From an uncultured Pseudomonadales bacterium (lineage in GTDB: Bacteria; Pseudomonadota; Gammaproteobacteria; Pseudomonadales; Azotimanducaceae): a stretch of DNA of 64,000 nucleotides. Shown here piece after piece: positions 1 through 9,040 of this stretch. The translations under genes were made by a program, and so were the position numbers. The notes under the pieces were generated by a model. The model ran no database searches and had not been told where the DNA came from. It saw only the letters and a program-made list of their open reading frames with translations. The DNA is taken from positions 2,170,001 to 2,234,000 of the forward strand of contig OY282455.1 in the NCBI GenBank assembly GCA_958296195.1. The letters are read 5' to 3'. How positions within the stretch are numbered: the first letter of the stretch is position 1; every line of letters begins with the position of its first letter.

Positions 1-1583
1 TCGGCGGAAATGAGCCAGTCGCCCAAATACTGAACGAAACGATGCCTTTCCCTGAGCAGGCCGTGATAGGCGATGTAGCCGTCCGGCCGAACAAGATGGA
101 AGTGCCCCGCCTTGTTGCGGCCGTAACGCTCCGCAAAGGTGCCGTTTGCGCCAAGGATCTTGGCATCATGCCTACCGGCGGGCGGAGGTGCGGCGGATAC
201 GGTTATCGGCTTGATGATGGCGCCATAACGCTTGGCAACGACGCTAGACAGTTCTGCCGCCAACTCATCTTCATGCTCAGACGCAATCACCAGCGTCAAC
301 CGGGGATGACGCAGAAGATCGAATAGCCTGAGGCCGTCCGCCAGCTCCGCGTCCGGCGCTCGGGCACCCGGTGGCGGGCCATCCAGCGCAGCCCCTTCGA
401 CAGGGGCTTGCACCATGTCCTTGTAGTTGTAGGTTAATCCGGAGATGCCGCCGACCGTCCGTTCGTGCCACCCCTCCGCTCGGATGAGCGCCAGCCTGTC
501 CTCCATGCCGTGGCCGTGGGCCATGATGATGTCGTGCATGGCGTCCGTGTTGGCGATCACCTGTTCGCCGACGGGCTTCCGTTCGGGCGCGTAGCTGTCA
601 AGCAATTCAGCCTTGGCCAAGCCCTGAACGACCAGCGCCAACTTCCACCCCAAGTTATAGGCATCCTGCATGCCCGCGTTCATGCCCTGCCCGCCGGAAG
701 GCGAATGCACATGGGCCGCATCGCCGGCGAGAAAAATCCTATCGGCCCGATAGTCACTGGCGATGCGCCGCCAGATCTCCCACTTGGTTGCCCAACGTGG
801 CGCCGCCAGGCTTGACCCCTGCACATGACCCTCAACCAATCTCTGAAAGGCGTCTCGGACGTTTAGGTTCGGATCATCAGCCTCGCCCATGTCGCTGATC
901 AGCACACGGTGGTCGCCGGAGGGCAGCTTGGTGACCAGAAGAAAATTGTCCTTGGACATGTAGTAGTGGATCCAGTCGTCGTCGCCGGGAAAGCCCTCAT
1001 AGGCCACATCCATCATCTGCATGACCATGCCTTGGTAGTTGGCGCCTGAAAAGTCCAGGCCGGCAGCGCTGCGCACGAAGCTGTGCACACCGTCGCATCC
1101 CACAACCCAATTCGGCTCGATCACCTCCTTGCGTCCGTCCTTGCAACGGAGCTCCGCCCGGCAGCCATCATCGGCCACGCTGAGTCCACTGAGTTCGGTG
1201 GACCACTCCGGACGGACGCCGTAGGCGCAGTCCAGATGTTCACGCAGCCGGCTTTCCGTCTGATTCTGGTTGTACACAAGAATGTAGGGAAAGGGGGAGT
1301 CCAGTGCGGTGAAGTCCAGCGTTGGACGCACATCCTTGCCCTTGAAGTTGAAGACGAAGCCACGGCTGCGAATCCCGTCCTTCAGGAACTTTTCCGAGAT
1401 GCCCATTTGCTCGAACATCTCCAACGTCCTTGCATGAAGCGTAAATGAGCGGGACGTGAAGCTGGGACCGCTGCGCTTATCGATCATGCGATAGGGGATG
1501 CCGCGCCGGGCCAATTCGATGCCCAACACCATGCCTGTGGGACCGGCGCCTACAATCAGCAAGTCATTTTTATCGGAACTCAT
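1..1583 (-). CDS. FAD-dependent aromatic monooxygenase (PheA/TfdB type), cut by left window edge
   Basis: The gene runs off the window, so only the first 527 codons are visible and no stop is seen. It starts at ATG 1583, preceded by a GGGGTGA ribosome site. The dinucleotide-binding motif GAGPTG lies at residues 12-17, and the second FAD-binding motif AGDAAHVHSP near residue 286 is followed by GGQGMN. These are hallmarks of class A flavoprotein hydroxylases (phenol, chlorophenol and resorcinol hydroxylase type). The visible C-terminal third resembles the thioredoxin-like domain of phenol hydroxylases. Such enzymes use NAD(P)H and O2 to hydroxylate phenolic rings in the cytoplasm. It is the third gene of a minus-strand run after a ring-cleavage dioxygenase and a TonB receptor, which supports a role in aromatic breakdown. 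The exact substrate is unknown. Confidence 0.88.
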   Translation of the reverse strand, partial: MSSDKNDLLIVGAGPTGMVLGIELARRGIPYRMIDKRSGPSFTSRSFTLHARTLEMFEQMGISEKFLKDGIRSRGFVFNFKGKDVRPTLDFTALDSPFPYILVYNQNQTESRLREHLDCAYGVRPEWSTELSGLSVADDGCRAELRCKDGRKEVIEPNWVVGCDGVHSFVRSAAGLDFSGANYQGMVMQMMDVAYEGFPGDDDWIHYYMSKDNFLLVTKLPSGDHRVLISDMGEADDPNLNVRDAFQRLVEGHVQGSSLAAPRWATKWEIWRRIASDYRADRIFLAGDAAHVHSPSGGQGMNAGMQDAYNLGWKLALVVQGLAKAELLDSYAPERKPVGEQVIANTDAMHDIIMAHGHGMEDRLALIRAEGWHERTVGGISGLTYNYKDMVQAPVEGAALDGPPPGARAPDAELADGLRLFDLLRHPRLTLVIASEHEDELAAELSSVVAKRYGAIIKPITVSAAPPPAGRHDAKILGANGTFAERYGRNKAGHFHLVRPDGYIAYHGLLRERHRFVQYLGDWLISA

Positions 1584-1656
1584 GGCATGTCACCCCAACG
1601 GAAGCGTTTTTCGAACCTGAATGGCATGGCTTGACGAATCACACCGCGAAGCCAAG

Positions 1657-3927
1657 CTAGAACCTGTAGGCCAAGCGACCGCTTATCTGACGAGGTGGGT
1701 TGTAGGTAATGGTTTCAGTTCCGCCGCCGCCAGGCACATCGATGAATCCGATGCCGCGGAGGATGTTTCCCTCTTGCGCTTCGTCGGTCAGGTTGGTGGC
1801 GGCTAGTTCGATTGTCCATTTCCCATCCGCGCTATACCGAAACAGCCGAACATTGAGATTTTCATAGTCATCGGCAAGATCGCTGCCGCCCGGGTCCGCA
1901 AAACCGGCGTCGCGGTTCAAGGCGGTGTAGAAAATCTCGTCAGTGTAGGCGTATTCGATGCGCAATCTCCAGGACGCCCCGCTGCTTTGGTTCCAGTCCT
2001 TGGACAGGCCGAGGCTGTAGGTCAGATCCGGTGTGCGCTGCACTTGGTTGCCGCCAATTTGTGCGCCGCTGATCACTTGGTCGTCGAATTCCGAGTCGGT
2101 GATGCCTATGGACAGATCCGCGCCGAGCGTCTCGGTAATGACCGCAAGCAGCTCCACTTCGATTCCCTGCACCTTGGCCCCGGAAGCATTGAACGCCTCC
2201 GGGCCGGCTGGGCCGAATATCTGAAACTGCAGGTCATCATATTCGTTGCGGTACGCTGATGTGTTCCATTGCAGCCGGCCGTCAAGCAATAAGGTCTTGA
2301 TGCCGACTTCAAAGGCATCCACTTGCTCCGGGTCGTAAATTGCATTGATTGCGCCGCGTGAAGGTGCCGCAACCTGATTGATGCCGCCGGACTTGTAGCC
2401 GGTTGAATAGCTGGCGAACAGCATGGCGTCCGGCGTCAGTCTCCAGTCTGCGGAAAACCTGTAGGACACCTCGTCCCAGGAATCCGCGACCGGGTCGCTA
2501 TACGGCGCACCGGCAAATTGGAACCCGTTATTGAAACCGTCCTTTTCGTCGTTGGTGTAGCGAATGCCGCCAGTGAGACTGAAGCTATCGGAAACATCCC
2601 AGGTCGCTTGCCCGAAAATCGCCCAGGACTCGGTTTCGGCGGAACCACCGACATCAAACCCGGACTCTACGCCAAAGATGCTGGCGAAAACGTCGTAACG
2701 GTTTCTGAAGAACCGCGACTGACGGGCGGCATCCTCAGTGAAGTAGTAGGCACCGACAATCCATTGCAGGCCGGCGTCCGCGGCTGAGATTACCTGCAAT
2801 TCCTGGCTGAACTGCTCGGCTTCCTCGGTTAGCAGAAGTTCCGCCAAGTCAACGGAGCTGTAGTCCTCGTCCTTGCGGGATTCAAAGCTGGTTTCCCCAT
2901 AAGCGGTGATGGACTTGAAGGAGACGCCGGGCAGATCCCAGTTGAAGGTTGCGGACAGCAGCAGGAAGTCGTTGTCTTGGTTTTCCCGCAAGTCCTTGCT
3001 TTCCCGGAACGCCTCAAGGTCGTTCACCACAACTCGGCCGTCGCTGTCCACATAGGTGTTGCCGGCCGGAATGCCGCTGGCCGGACCCATCGGGCTGAAT
3101 GCAAATCCGGGAGGGCCGGCCAAGGGAATCATTGGATTGGATGTGCTGCCGGGAAAGGCCTCGCGCAATTCCGCCTGTGAGCCGACGCCGCCGGATTCAA
3201 CGTAGGTGCCGGTTAGCAGCAATGATGCGGCGTCGGTCAAATCAATGTCCAGATGGGCACGGAAGCCGAAGTTGTCCGCGTCATTGCCCCTCGTTCCTCC
3301 AGGCACGGCGTTCTTCGTGTAGCCGTCCCGCGTTTCTCGGAAAGCGACCAAGCGGCTGCGCGCCCTGTCGCCCAAGGGCAGGTTGATGACCCCCCGGGTG
3401 CGCAGCCAATCGTAGTCGCCCACCGTCAAATCCAATTCCCCTTCGAGTTCATCGGTTGGCTTCTTGGTGACGTAATTGATGGAGCCGCCAGTGGCGTTGC
3501 GCCCGTACAGGGTGCCTTGCGGCCCGCGCAGAATCTCGACGCGCTGGCTGTCGAAGGCCGTGAACAGGTAGGCCACCGGGCGGCCCAAGTAAACGCCGTC
3601 GTAATGCAAGGCAACTCCAGGGTCGCCCCCAGCGGTGGTGTTTTCATTGCCGATGCCGCGCATGTTGATGAAGGTCACGGAACCGAAATTGCCAATTTGC
3701 AAGGACGGGCTCATCATCGTCAAATCGGCGAAACTGTCGAAGCCCGAATCCTCCAGCCGCTGCCCTGAAAACGCGGCCATGGAAATGGGCACGTTCTGCG
3801 CACTCTCGGTGCGCTTTTGGGCGGTGACCACAACTTCTTCAATGAAGTCCGATGCGACGGTCGCTTCCGTCGTGAAGACAACTGCGCCGATTGCCAGCCC
3901 CATCTGCGCACACTTGGAATTTCTCAT
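1657..3927 (-). CDS. TonB-dependent outer-membrane receptor
   Basis: This 756-residue protein has an N-terminal export signal (hydrophobic stretch about residues 8-25) and a TonB-box-like EEVVVTAQKR at about 30-39. A plug domain follows with LRGPQGTLYGRNATGG, then a long beta-barrel ending in aromatic Phe (RLAYRF), as outer-membrane barrels do. The family imports large or scarce ligands across the outer membrane using energy from TonB-ExbBD. The signature is of the large receptor class with the VTAQKR box that is abundant in marine and sphingomonad-like bacteria. It lies 31 bases after the ring-cleavage dioxygenase and 73 bases before the FAD monooxygenase on the same strand. An aromatic or plant- or algal-derived ligand is therefore plausible but not shown. 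Confidence 0.93.
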   Translation of the reverse strand: MRNSKCAQMGLAIGAVVFTTEATVASDFIEEVVVTAQKRTESAQNVPISMAAFSGQRLEDSGFDSFADLTMMSPSLQIGNFGSVTFINMRGIGNENTTAGGDPGVALHYDGVYLGRPVAYLFTAFDSQRVEILRGPQGTLYGRNATGGSINYVTKKPTDELEGELDLTVGDYDWLRTRGVINLPLGDRARSRLVAFRETRDGYTKNAVPGGTRGNDADNFGFRAHLDIDLTDAASLLLTGTYVESGGVGSQAELREAFPGSTSNPMIPLAGPPGFAFSPMGPASGIPAGNTYVDSDGRVVVNDLEAFRESKDLRENQDNDFLLLSATFNWDLPGVSFKSITAYGETSFESRKDEDYSSVDLAELLLTEEAEQFSQELQVISAADAGLQWIVGAYYFTEDAARQSRFFRNRYDVFASIFGVESGFDVGGSAETESWAIFGQATWDVSDSFSLTGGIRYTNDEKDGFNNGFQFAGAPYSDPVADSWDEVSYRFSADWRLTPDAMLFASYSTGYKSGGINQVAAPSRGAINAIYDPEQVDAFEVGIKTLLLDGRLQWNTSAYRNEYDDLQFQIFGPAGPEAFNASGAKVQGIEVELLAVITETLGADLSIGITDSEFDDQVISGAQIGGNQVQRTPDLTYSLGLSKDWNQSSGASWRLRIEYAYTDEIFYTALNRDAGFADPGGSDLADDYENLNVRLFRYSADGKWTIELAATNLTDEAQEGNILRGIGFIDVPGGGGTETITYNPPRQISGRLAYRF

Positions 3928-3958
3928 CAGTTCAACCTCCCCGGTTTTCTTGGTGGCT

Positions 3959-4927
3959 TTATTCCCTGATCTCGCCGATGATCTTCAGTACATCCTCCTT
4001 GTTGGCCTTGACCTGCGGTGACATCATCAAGGTTGTGCCAAGGGACTCCTGCGGTTCGTCGCACAAAAACGAAGACGGGTGCGAGCAGCAGGCCTCGAAC
4101 AACGCGCCGGACGGCGTCCGAACGTAGATGGAATCAAAATAGCCCCGATCCTTGACATCCGAAAAATCAGTGAAGCCAAGACCCTCGGTGAAGAACTTAA
4201 TGTCCCGCTGATGCTCGGGCTTCTCAACCCTGTAGGCCATGTGGTGAATGACCCCGGCGCCGAGCGCCCAACTGCCGGGCTTGGTGTCCGGCTCCACCCT
4301 GAAGTCCGTGTAGGCGCCGCTAGCGTCCTTGCCAGTGCGATAGCGAATGAGATTGCCGTCGTCGGCCACCCGATCACTGCCCCAGGCGATTTGCAGGAAC
4401 TCCTCCATGAACTCCATGTCCCGGGTGAGGACTCCTGCTGCATGAGTGCCGCGAATCATCATTTCCGCCGGAACGGGACCATCGGAGCGGGGCCTGCGCT
4501 GATCGCCATCCGCCCCAACGATGGCGAGATTGATGCCGTGGGGACTCACAAAATCCAAGTGACGTTCGCCAAAGCGCTCCGTTTCCGTGACATCGAAGCC
4601 ATGTGCGCCCAGCCGTTTCCTCCAATAATCCACGGCATCGGTTGGGACGGACAGGCTCACGCTGCTCACTTGACCGGTGCCTGGCTTGCCCATCACCCCC
4701 ACATGGGCGACGGGGAAAGTCGTCAGCAAGGTGCTTTCCTCCCCCTGCTCGTTGCCATAGTAGAAGTGGTACACCGGCGTTGCCCCATCGTAGAACAGAG
4801 TGCGCTTCACGCACTTCAGGCCGAGCACCTTGGTGTGAAAGTCAAAATCCTCCTGCGGGTTTAGCGTCGCCATCGTAATGTGATGATGGCCATCAAGTTT
4901 GCGACCGGGCAATTCCTGAGGCTGCAC
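3959..4927 (-). CDS. VOC-superfamily ring-cleaving dioxygenase (hydroquinone dioxygenase PcpA/LinE-like)
   Basis: This is a two-domain vicinal-oxygen-chelate protein of about 322 residues. Candidate Fe(II) ligands fit the PcpA pattern: a His in the N-terminal GHHHIT motif, a His in VIHHMAYR near residue 228, and a Glu in GALFEACC near residue 277. PcpA and LinE cleave (chloro)hydroquinones between the hydroxyl and the neighbouring ring carbon. Two GTG codons compete as start. The one at 4927 is preferred because AGGAGG sits 8 bases upstream, whereas the GTG at 4933 nearly abuts it. It is the first gene of a minus-strand unit with the TonB receptor and the FAD hydroxylase. The family also contains glyoxalase-like proteins of unproven function, so the substrate is inferred. 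Confidence 0.82.
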   Translation of the reverse strand: MQPQELPGRKLDGHHHITMATLNPQEDFDFHTKVLGLKCVKRTLFYDGATPVYHFYYGNEQGEESTLLTTFPVAHVGVMGKPGTGQVSSVSLSVPTDAVDYWRKRLGAHGFDVTETERFGERHLDFVSPHGINLAIVGADGDQRRPRSDGPVPAEMMIRGTHAAGVLTRDMEFMEEFLQIAWGSDRVADDGNLIRYRTGKDASGAYTDFRVEPDTKPGSWALGAGVIHHMAYRVEKPEHQRDIKFFTEGLGFTDFSDVKDRGYFDSIYVRTPSGALFEACCSHPSSFLCDEPQESLGTTLMMSPQVKANKEDVLKIIGEIRE

Positions 4928-4933
4928 AGGCAC

Positions 4934-5199
4934 CTCCTCCTTAGGCGTTCAATGTGGTACAACAGCACTTTCCTACGCGACAAATAGGCATGTAAAGCCT
5001 TTTTTTGGCATAGCTTGTATGCGCAAAAAGGAATTAAGGTCATTCGGTGGGCAAATATATACTTGCCTCTTTGGCCGTGCGGTCGCCGATGTCCAGGCCG
5101 AGTTCAGGATCGGGTCAAGCCCTCCGCTGGGCTGTGGACAGCATCCCGTCGGCCGGCTTGGTGGGGCGTTGAATTGTCGAGGATGATCAGGGTGGCGCC
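4934..5199. promoter_or_regulatory. Divergent intergenic region upstream of dioxygenase and CoA-transferase genes
   Basis: This gap separates divergent operons and includes an A+T-rich core at about 4,975-5,065 in otherwise GC-rich DNA, so it should hold promoters for both directions. An imperfect inverted arrangement, GGCATGTAAAGCC followed by GGCATAGCTTGTATGC, lies near 4,987-5,022 and might bind a regulator. No coding frame is convincing here. No canonical -35/-10 pair stands out enough to assign a start site, and no regulator gene adjoins it. Confidence 0.35.
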
Positions 5200-6546
5200 A
5201 TGAAGACAGTACCGCAGATCAGCGCCGCCGAAGCGGCGCAATTGGTGCGTTGCGGGCAGACCCTGCTGGCCGGCGGCTTCGGCATGACGGGCCATCCGGT
5301 GCATCTGCTGCACGCATTGGCGGAGCGCCTGGAGGTGCGGGAGCTGACCTATGTGGGCAACAACGTCGGCGAGGCGGGCCTCGGCGCCGGCCGGCTGCTG
5401 CGCAACGGCCAGATTCGCAAAGCTATCGGCTCCTTCTTCACCAGCAATCGCGAGGCGGTGCAGGCGCATCATTCCGGCAGCTTGGAGATTGAACTGATTC
5501 CCCAGGGCACCTTTGCTGAGGCCTTGCGGGCCGGGGGCGCCGGCATCGGCGGCTTCTTCACGCCCACCGGCGCCGGAACCGCATTGGCCGAAGGCCGGGA
5601 AAGCCGGAAGATCGGCGGTGTGGAGCAGGTGCTGCAACCCGCCTTGCGCGGCGATGTGGCCTTCGTCCGGGCTTGGATGGCGGATGCCGCCGGCAATCTC
5701 CAATACCGAATGACGGAGAGCAACTTCAACGCGGCCATGGCCACCGCTGCCGACCTCGTGATCGCCGAAGTCGAATCCTTGGTGCCGGTGGGAACCCTGG
5801 ACCCAAACCAGATCCACACGCCCGGCTGTTTCGTGGACTATCTCGTGCAGGCGAGCACAACCTTGGCGGACCTTGGCAGTTCCGCATCCGTCGCCGCCAG
5901 CGACAAGGTGGTTGACAACGCCCGTCTTAACATCGCCCGGGCCGCCGTGCAGGAGCTGCGGCCGGGGGATGTGGTGAACTTGGGCATCGGCATTCCCACG
6001 CTGGTGGCGGATCTGCTGACGCCGGAACGCGGAGTTGTGCTGCACACCGAAAACGGCATGATGGGCGTTGGGCCGGAGCCGGAGTCCGGCGGTGCCTTGG
6101 AGCATCCTGTCAACGCCGGCAAGGTGCCGGTGACGGCGTTGCCGGGAACCAGCTATTTCGACAGCGCCGCCTCCTTCGGCATGATCCGGGGCGGCCATGT
6201 GGATGTTGCGATCATCGGCGGCCTGCAGGTGGACGAGCAGGGCAACCTGGCCAATTGGGCCGTGCCCGGCAAGCCCTTGCTGGGCGTCGGCGGTGCCATG
6301 GACTTGGCCTTGGGCGCCCGCAAGCTGATCGTGACCATGACCCACAGCGACCGGAGCGGCCGCTCCAAACTGGTGCCTCGCTGCAAGCTGCCCCTGACGG
6401 CCCGGCAGGCGGTGAACGTTTTGATCACGAATTTGGCCGTGTTCCGCTACCCTGATGGCGTCCTGACGCTGACCGGATTGATGCCGGGCGTTGACCTGAA
6501 TCAAGTGCGGGCCAACACGGAGGCAGCCTTCGCGATCGCCCTGTAG
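5200..6546 (+). CDS. 3-oxoacid CoA-transferase, fused A and B subunits (SCOT-like)
   Basis: The 448-residue protein carries both halves of a family I CoA-transferase in one chain. The A half spans about residues 1-225 (GGFGMTG near the start, GGFFTPTG in the middle). The B half spans about 235-448 and contains [12 protein letters not shown] and the catalytic Glu284 in TENGMMG. Family members move CoA from succinyl-CoA to a 3-oxoacid through a glutamyl-CoA intermediate. Possible substrates are acetoacetate (ketone body use) or 3-oxoadipate (end of the beta-ketoadipate pathway). It lies opposite a ring-cleavage dioxygenase unit, which favours an aromatic end-product role but does not prove it. 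Fusion in the order A-B resembles the mitochondrial SCOT layout. Confidence 0.9.
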   Translation: MKTVPQISAAEAAQLVRCGQTLLAGGFGMTGHPVHLLHALAERLEVRELTYVGNNVGEAGLGAGRLLRNGQIRKAIGSFFTSNREAVQAHHSGSLEIELIPQGTFAEALRAGGAGIGGFFTPTGAGTALAEGRESRKIGGVEQVLQPALRGDVAFVRAWMADAAGNLQYRMTESNFNAAMATAADLVIAEVESLVPVGTLDPNQIHTPGCFVDYLVQASTTLADLGSSASVAASDKVVDNARLNIARAAVQELRPGDVVNLGIGIPTLVADLLTPERGVVLHTENGMMGVGPEPESGGALEHPVNAGKVPVTALPGTSYFDSAASFGMIRGGHVDVAIIGGLQVDEQGNLANWAVPGKPLLGVGGAMDLALGARKLIVTMTHSDRSGRSKLVPRCKLPLTARQAVNVLITNLAVFRYPDGVLTLTGLMPGVDLNQVRANTEAAFAIAL

Positions 6547-7367
6547 CACCAAGCTGCCGCTCGCGCAGTCTTGGTGAAGCAACCGCCGCCCGCGCAGTCG
6601 GCCCGATGATGCGCCCTGCACATAAATTTCAACCCACTTTTCGACGGTGGGATGCGGGTTTGCGGGTCGTTGGGGGTCGGATTCGGGAGTTTCCAACCCA
6701 TTTTTGCGGGATGGGATTTGGAGAAAAGCGCCGCCACGGGCATCATGTCAGTCTCACGCAAGACTAGGAGATGCAGCATGGCGACGTCGGAGCGGAGCTT
6801 ACTCTTTTCCTAGGACGACGTCGAACTTTGCCGGACTTGCAGCGTCTTAAGTTCATGCTCGACCATTTGCCTGACGAGGGGATTTTGGCCGTCTTGGAGC
6901 GTCGGCGCGGGCGCGGGCTTGGCCTTGGCGGTGATGATGGCGCTCGCCCTCGGCAGCGTCCGCGCCAATGCGCATGAGCGGATGCGCTCGCTCATCCGCC
7001 CCCCGCCGGCGCAAGCCGCCCAGCGTCCCTTCGGGACCGACCTGCGGAGCAACGCTCCGGGACGCCGCTCGCCCAGACGGCGGGAAACGCCCCCAAAACA
7101 CGCCCACGCCCCGCCAAAAACTGAAAAACACACCCGAAACGACCCGAACTGGGCCGTTCCGCAGCGCTCTGAGGACGCCGGCGGGTGCCGGCGGAGGAAA
7201 GCATGCGGCAAAAAGGGGCTGGAAAAGCCCACAGCGCAAGTGTCTCAACGCCGTCTCCTCCTTGACCCAAGCCGAATTGTTCCTGAAGGGGGCTAGGCGG
7301 CCGGGTTGGGTTGCATCGCTGCGGCTTGTCCGCAAAACTGATGCCGCGTTCGCACTAGGGAGGAGTT
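6547..7367. other. 820-base non-coding stretch with two hairpins and a possible transposase scar
   Basis: No intact gene is supported. Two similar imperfect hairpins lie at about 6,629-6,661 and 6,692-6,721 and are described separately. Around 6,904-7,005 the plus-strand frame reads GLALAVMMALALG followed by ERMRSLIRPP. This resembles the C-terminal tail of a transposase-like remnant elsewhere in the window (47,188-47,330), so it may be a decayed insertion sequence. Overlapping open frames at 6,810-7,399 on both strands have low-complexity Arg/Pro/Ala composition typical of GC-rich shadows and are not called. Confidence 0.4.
6629..6721. repeat. Pair of related imperfect hairpins
   Basis: At 6,629-6,661, CAACCCAC pairs with GTGGG...GGGTT around a short loop. 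At 6,692-6,721, CCAACCCAT pairs with ATGGG...TTGG. Both begin with TTTC(C)AACCCA and share the same layout, so they look like two diverged copies of one element about 60 bases apart. They lie 80-175 bases after the CoA-transferase stop. They could be REP-like units, a processing or terminator region, or part of a decayed mobile element. No poly-T tract follows either one. Confidence 0.35.
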
Positions 7368-8354
7368 ATGGGAGAGCCGCAAATGATCGGCGCTTATAGG
7401 CTGCACGAGCACGGCGGCCCGGAAGTGATGCAATGGGAGCAAGTGGAGTTGGGGCCGCCCTCGGATGCACAGGTGTTGGTGCGCCATACGGCGGTGGGCC
7501 TGAATTACATCGACACCTACCATCGCAGCGGCCTGTATCCGCTGCCGCTGCCGAGCCGCCTTGGGGTGGAAGCGGCTGGAGTGGTAGAGGCCGCAGGTCC
7601 GGACGCGGATGTCGAAGTCGGCGAACGGGTGGCCTACGCCGGCGCCTTGGGCGCCTATGGGCAGGCCAACTTGGTGGCGGCGGACCGGCTGGTCAGAGTG
7701 CCGGGCGGCGTTGGCGATGAACTGGTCGCCGCCGGCTTGCTCAAGGGCCTGACCGCTTGCTACCTGTTGACCCGCACGTTTCCGGTGCGGGCCGGGCACA
7801 GCATTCTGGTGCATGCCGCCGCCGGCGGGGTCGGCCTGATCCTGTGCCAATGGGCGCGCTACATGGGCGCCACCGTCATCGGCACCGCCGGCAGCGAGGC
7901 CAAGGCGGAGCAGGCCAAGCAGGCCGGCGCACAGCACATGATCCTCTACAGGGAGGAGGATGTCGCCACTCGGGTTCGGGAGCTTACGGATGGCGCCGGC
8001 GTCAACGTCGCCTATGACTCGGTGGGGAAGGACACCTTTCAGGCGACCTTGGACTCCCTGGCTCGGCTGGGCATGTTCGTCAGCTACGGCAACGCCTCCG
8101 GCCCCGCGCCGGCGGTGCCGCCCCAGGAGCTGGCGCGGCGCGGCTCCCTGTTCTTCACCCGCCCCTCGCTTTTTGACTACAGCGCCAGCAGCGAAGACCT
8201 GCAGGCCATGGCCGGCGAACTCTTCCGCCTGATGGCGGACGGCATCGTCGCCATTCACGTCAATCAACGCTACCCGCTTGCCGAATTGGTGCAGGCGCAC
8301 CGAGACCTAGAGGCTCGGGCCACCACCGGATCAACCGTCATCGATCCCGCCTGA
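7368..8354 (+). CDS. NAD(P)H:quinone oxidoreductase, zinc-independent MDR family (QOR type)
   Basis: This 328-residue protein fits the length of zeta-crystallin/QOR enzymes. It has the early LGVEAAGVVEAAG segment and the nucleotide-binding signature HAAAGGVGLILCQWA at about residues 145-160. The structural-zinc cysteines of alcohol dehydrogenases are missing. QOR reduces quinones with NADPH in the cytoplasm. GGGAGGAG directly upstream supports ATG 7368; ATG at codon 6 is an alternative. It stands alone on the plus strand about 820 bases after the CoA-transferase. A role handling quinones made during phenol oxidation would suit the neighbouring dioxygenase and monooxygenase genes; that link is inference. 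Confidence 0.9.
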   Translation: MGEPQMIGAYRLHEHGGPEVMQWEQVELGPPSDAQVLVRHTAVGLNYIDTYHRSGLYPLPLPSRLGVEAAGVVEAAGPDADVEVGERVAYAGALGAYGQANLVAADRLVRVPGGVGDELVAAGLLKGLTACYLLTRTFPVRAGHSILVHAAAGGVGLILCQWARYMGATVIGTAGSEAKAEQAKQAGAQHMILYREEDVATRVRELTDGAGVNVAYDSVGKDTFQATLDSLARLGMFVSYGNASGPAPAVPPQELARRGSLFFTRPSLFDYSASSEDLQAMAGELFRLMADGIVAIHVNQRYPLAELVQAHRDLEARATTGSTVIDPA

Positions 8355-8437
8355 GTGGTTGCTCGCCTATCTTGTTCGGCTCCTGTATGTCCCTAATCTA
8401 TTGATAAAAAGGGAAAAACTCGTAAATGTCGAGCACC

Positions 8438-8473
8438 TTGCAGCCGGTTGCAATGCCCTGCAACTTGGTGCAA
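8438..8473. promoter_or_regulatory. Repeated TGCAA boxes, possible HicB operator
   Basis: TTGCA (8,438-8,442) and TGCAA (8,449-8,453) form an inverted repeat with a 6-base spacer. Two further TGCAA boxes follow at 8,459-8,463 and 8,469-8,473. The cluster lies about 105-140 bases before the first start of the hicBA-like pair in an intergenic region with no other gene. Antitoxins of this type commonly repress their own promoter through inverted repeats. Binding is inferred from placement only. Confidence 0.4.
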
Positions 8474-8576
8474 TGTTGGCAATGACAGCTTGGTCGCAGC
8501 CTGCGTGCGTCCTAGCCAAGTCTTTGTAATGCCAAGGAAACAGGACTGCTCAAAGTCGTAACCGAGGAAATAGGGC

Positions 8577-8978
8577 ATGGAGCGACCAGAAAGCGCCGCA
8601 GCAATAGGCAGGTTTGCGACCGATGAGGGGGATATGGAGCTTGCCATCAACGTGTTGGGCGTCCGCGAGGATGGCGCTTGGTGCGCCATCGCTTTGGAGA
8701 TGAGCCTGCGCGGCTACGGCGAGACGTTCCAGGAGGCCCTGAATGAACTCACCCAAGCCATGGAGGCACAGGTTTCATTTGCGGTGCAGCACGACAATCT
8801 TGATCAGATATTCATTCCCGCCGAGCCGCATTACTTTAGGCTTTATGCGGATATGAAGCGCGAAGCGCTGAAGCGCAAGCTCTCTAATCTGAAGCAATCC
8901 GGACTCCCGGACTACCGGGTTGGAGACATCCCGCTGCCGATGCCCAAGGCGGGTGAATTCACCTATGCCGCAGCTTGA
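8577..8978 (+). CDS. hicB: HicB-like antitoxin
   Basis: This 133-residue protein has a HicB-type partial RNase H-like fold from about residue 20: MELAINVLGVREDGAWCAIA, then a GYGETFQEALNEL helix. The C-terminal half is less typical, with no obvious ribbon-helix-helix or HTH domain that I can identify with confidence. GAGGA sits 8 bases before ATG 8577. A second good start exists at ATG 8634, with GAGGGG just upstream and exactly at the HicB domain boundary, which would give 114 residues. The next gene encodes a HicA-like toxin, giving the B-then-A order. HicB normally binds HicA to block its mRNA-cleaving activity and represses the operon. Confidence 0.68.
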   Translation: MERPESAAAIGRFATDEGDMELAINVLGVREDGAWCAIALEMSLRGYGETFQEALNELTQAMEAQVSFAVQHDNLDQIFIPAEPHYFRLYADMKREALKRKLSNLKQSGLPDYRVGDIPLPMPKAGEFTYAAA

Positions 8979-9040
8979 GTCGTTGAATAACGAAGTGGCG
9001 ATAGAACATACACCTATAGAGCCTACAACTGGAGGTGCAA

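Noticed and set aside
5104-6696. 530-codon minus-strand open frame opposite the CoA-transferase
   Set aside because: Low-complexity His/Gln/Ala/Gly composition and no family motifs; the plus strand carries a full CoA-transferase with its catalytic Glu.
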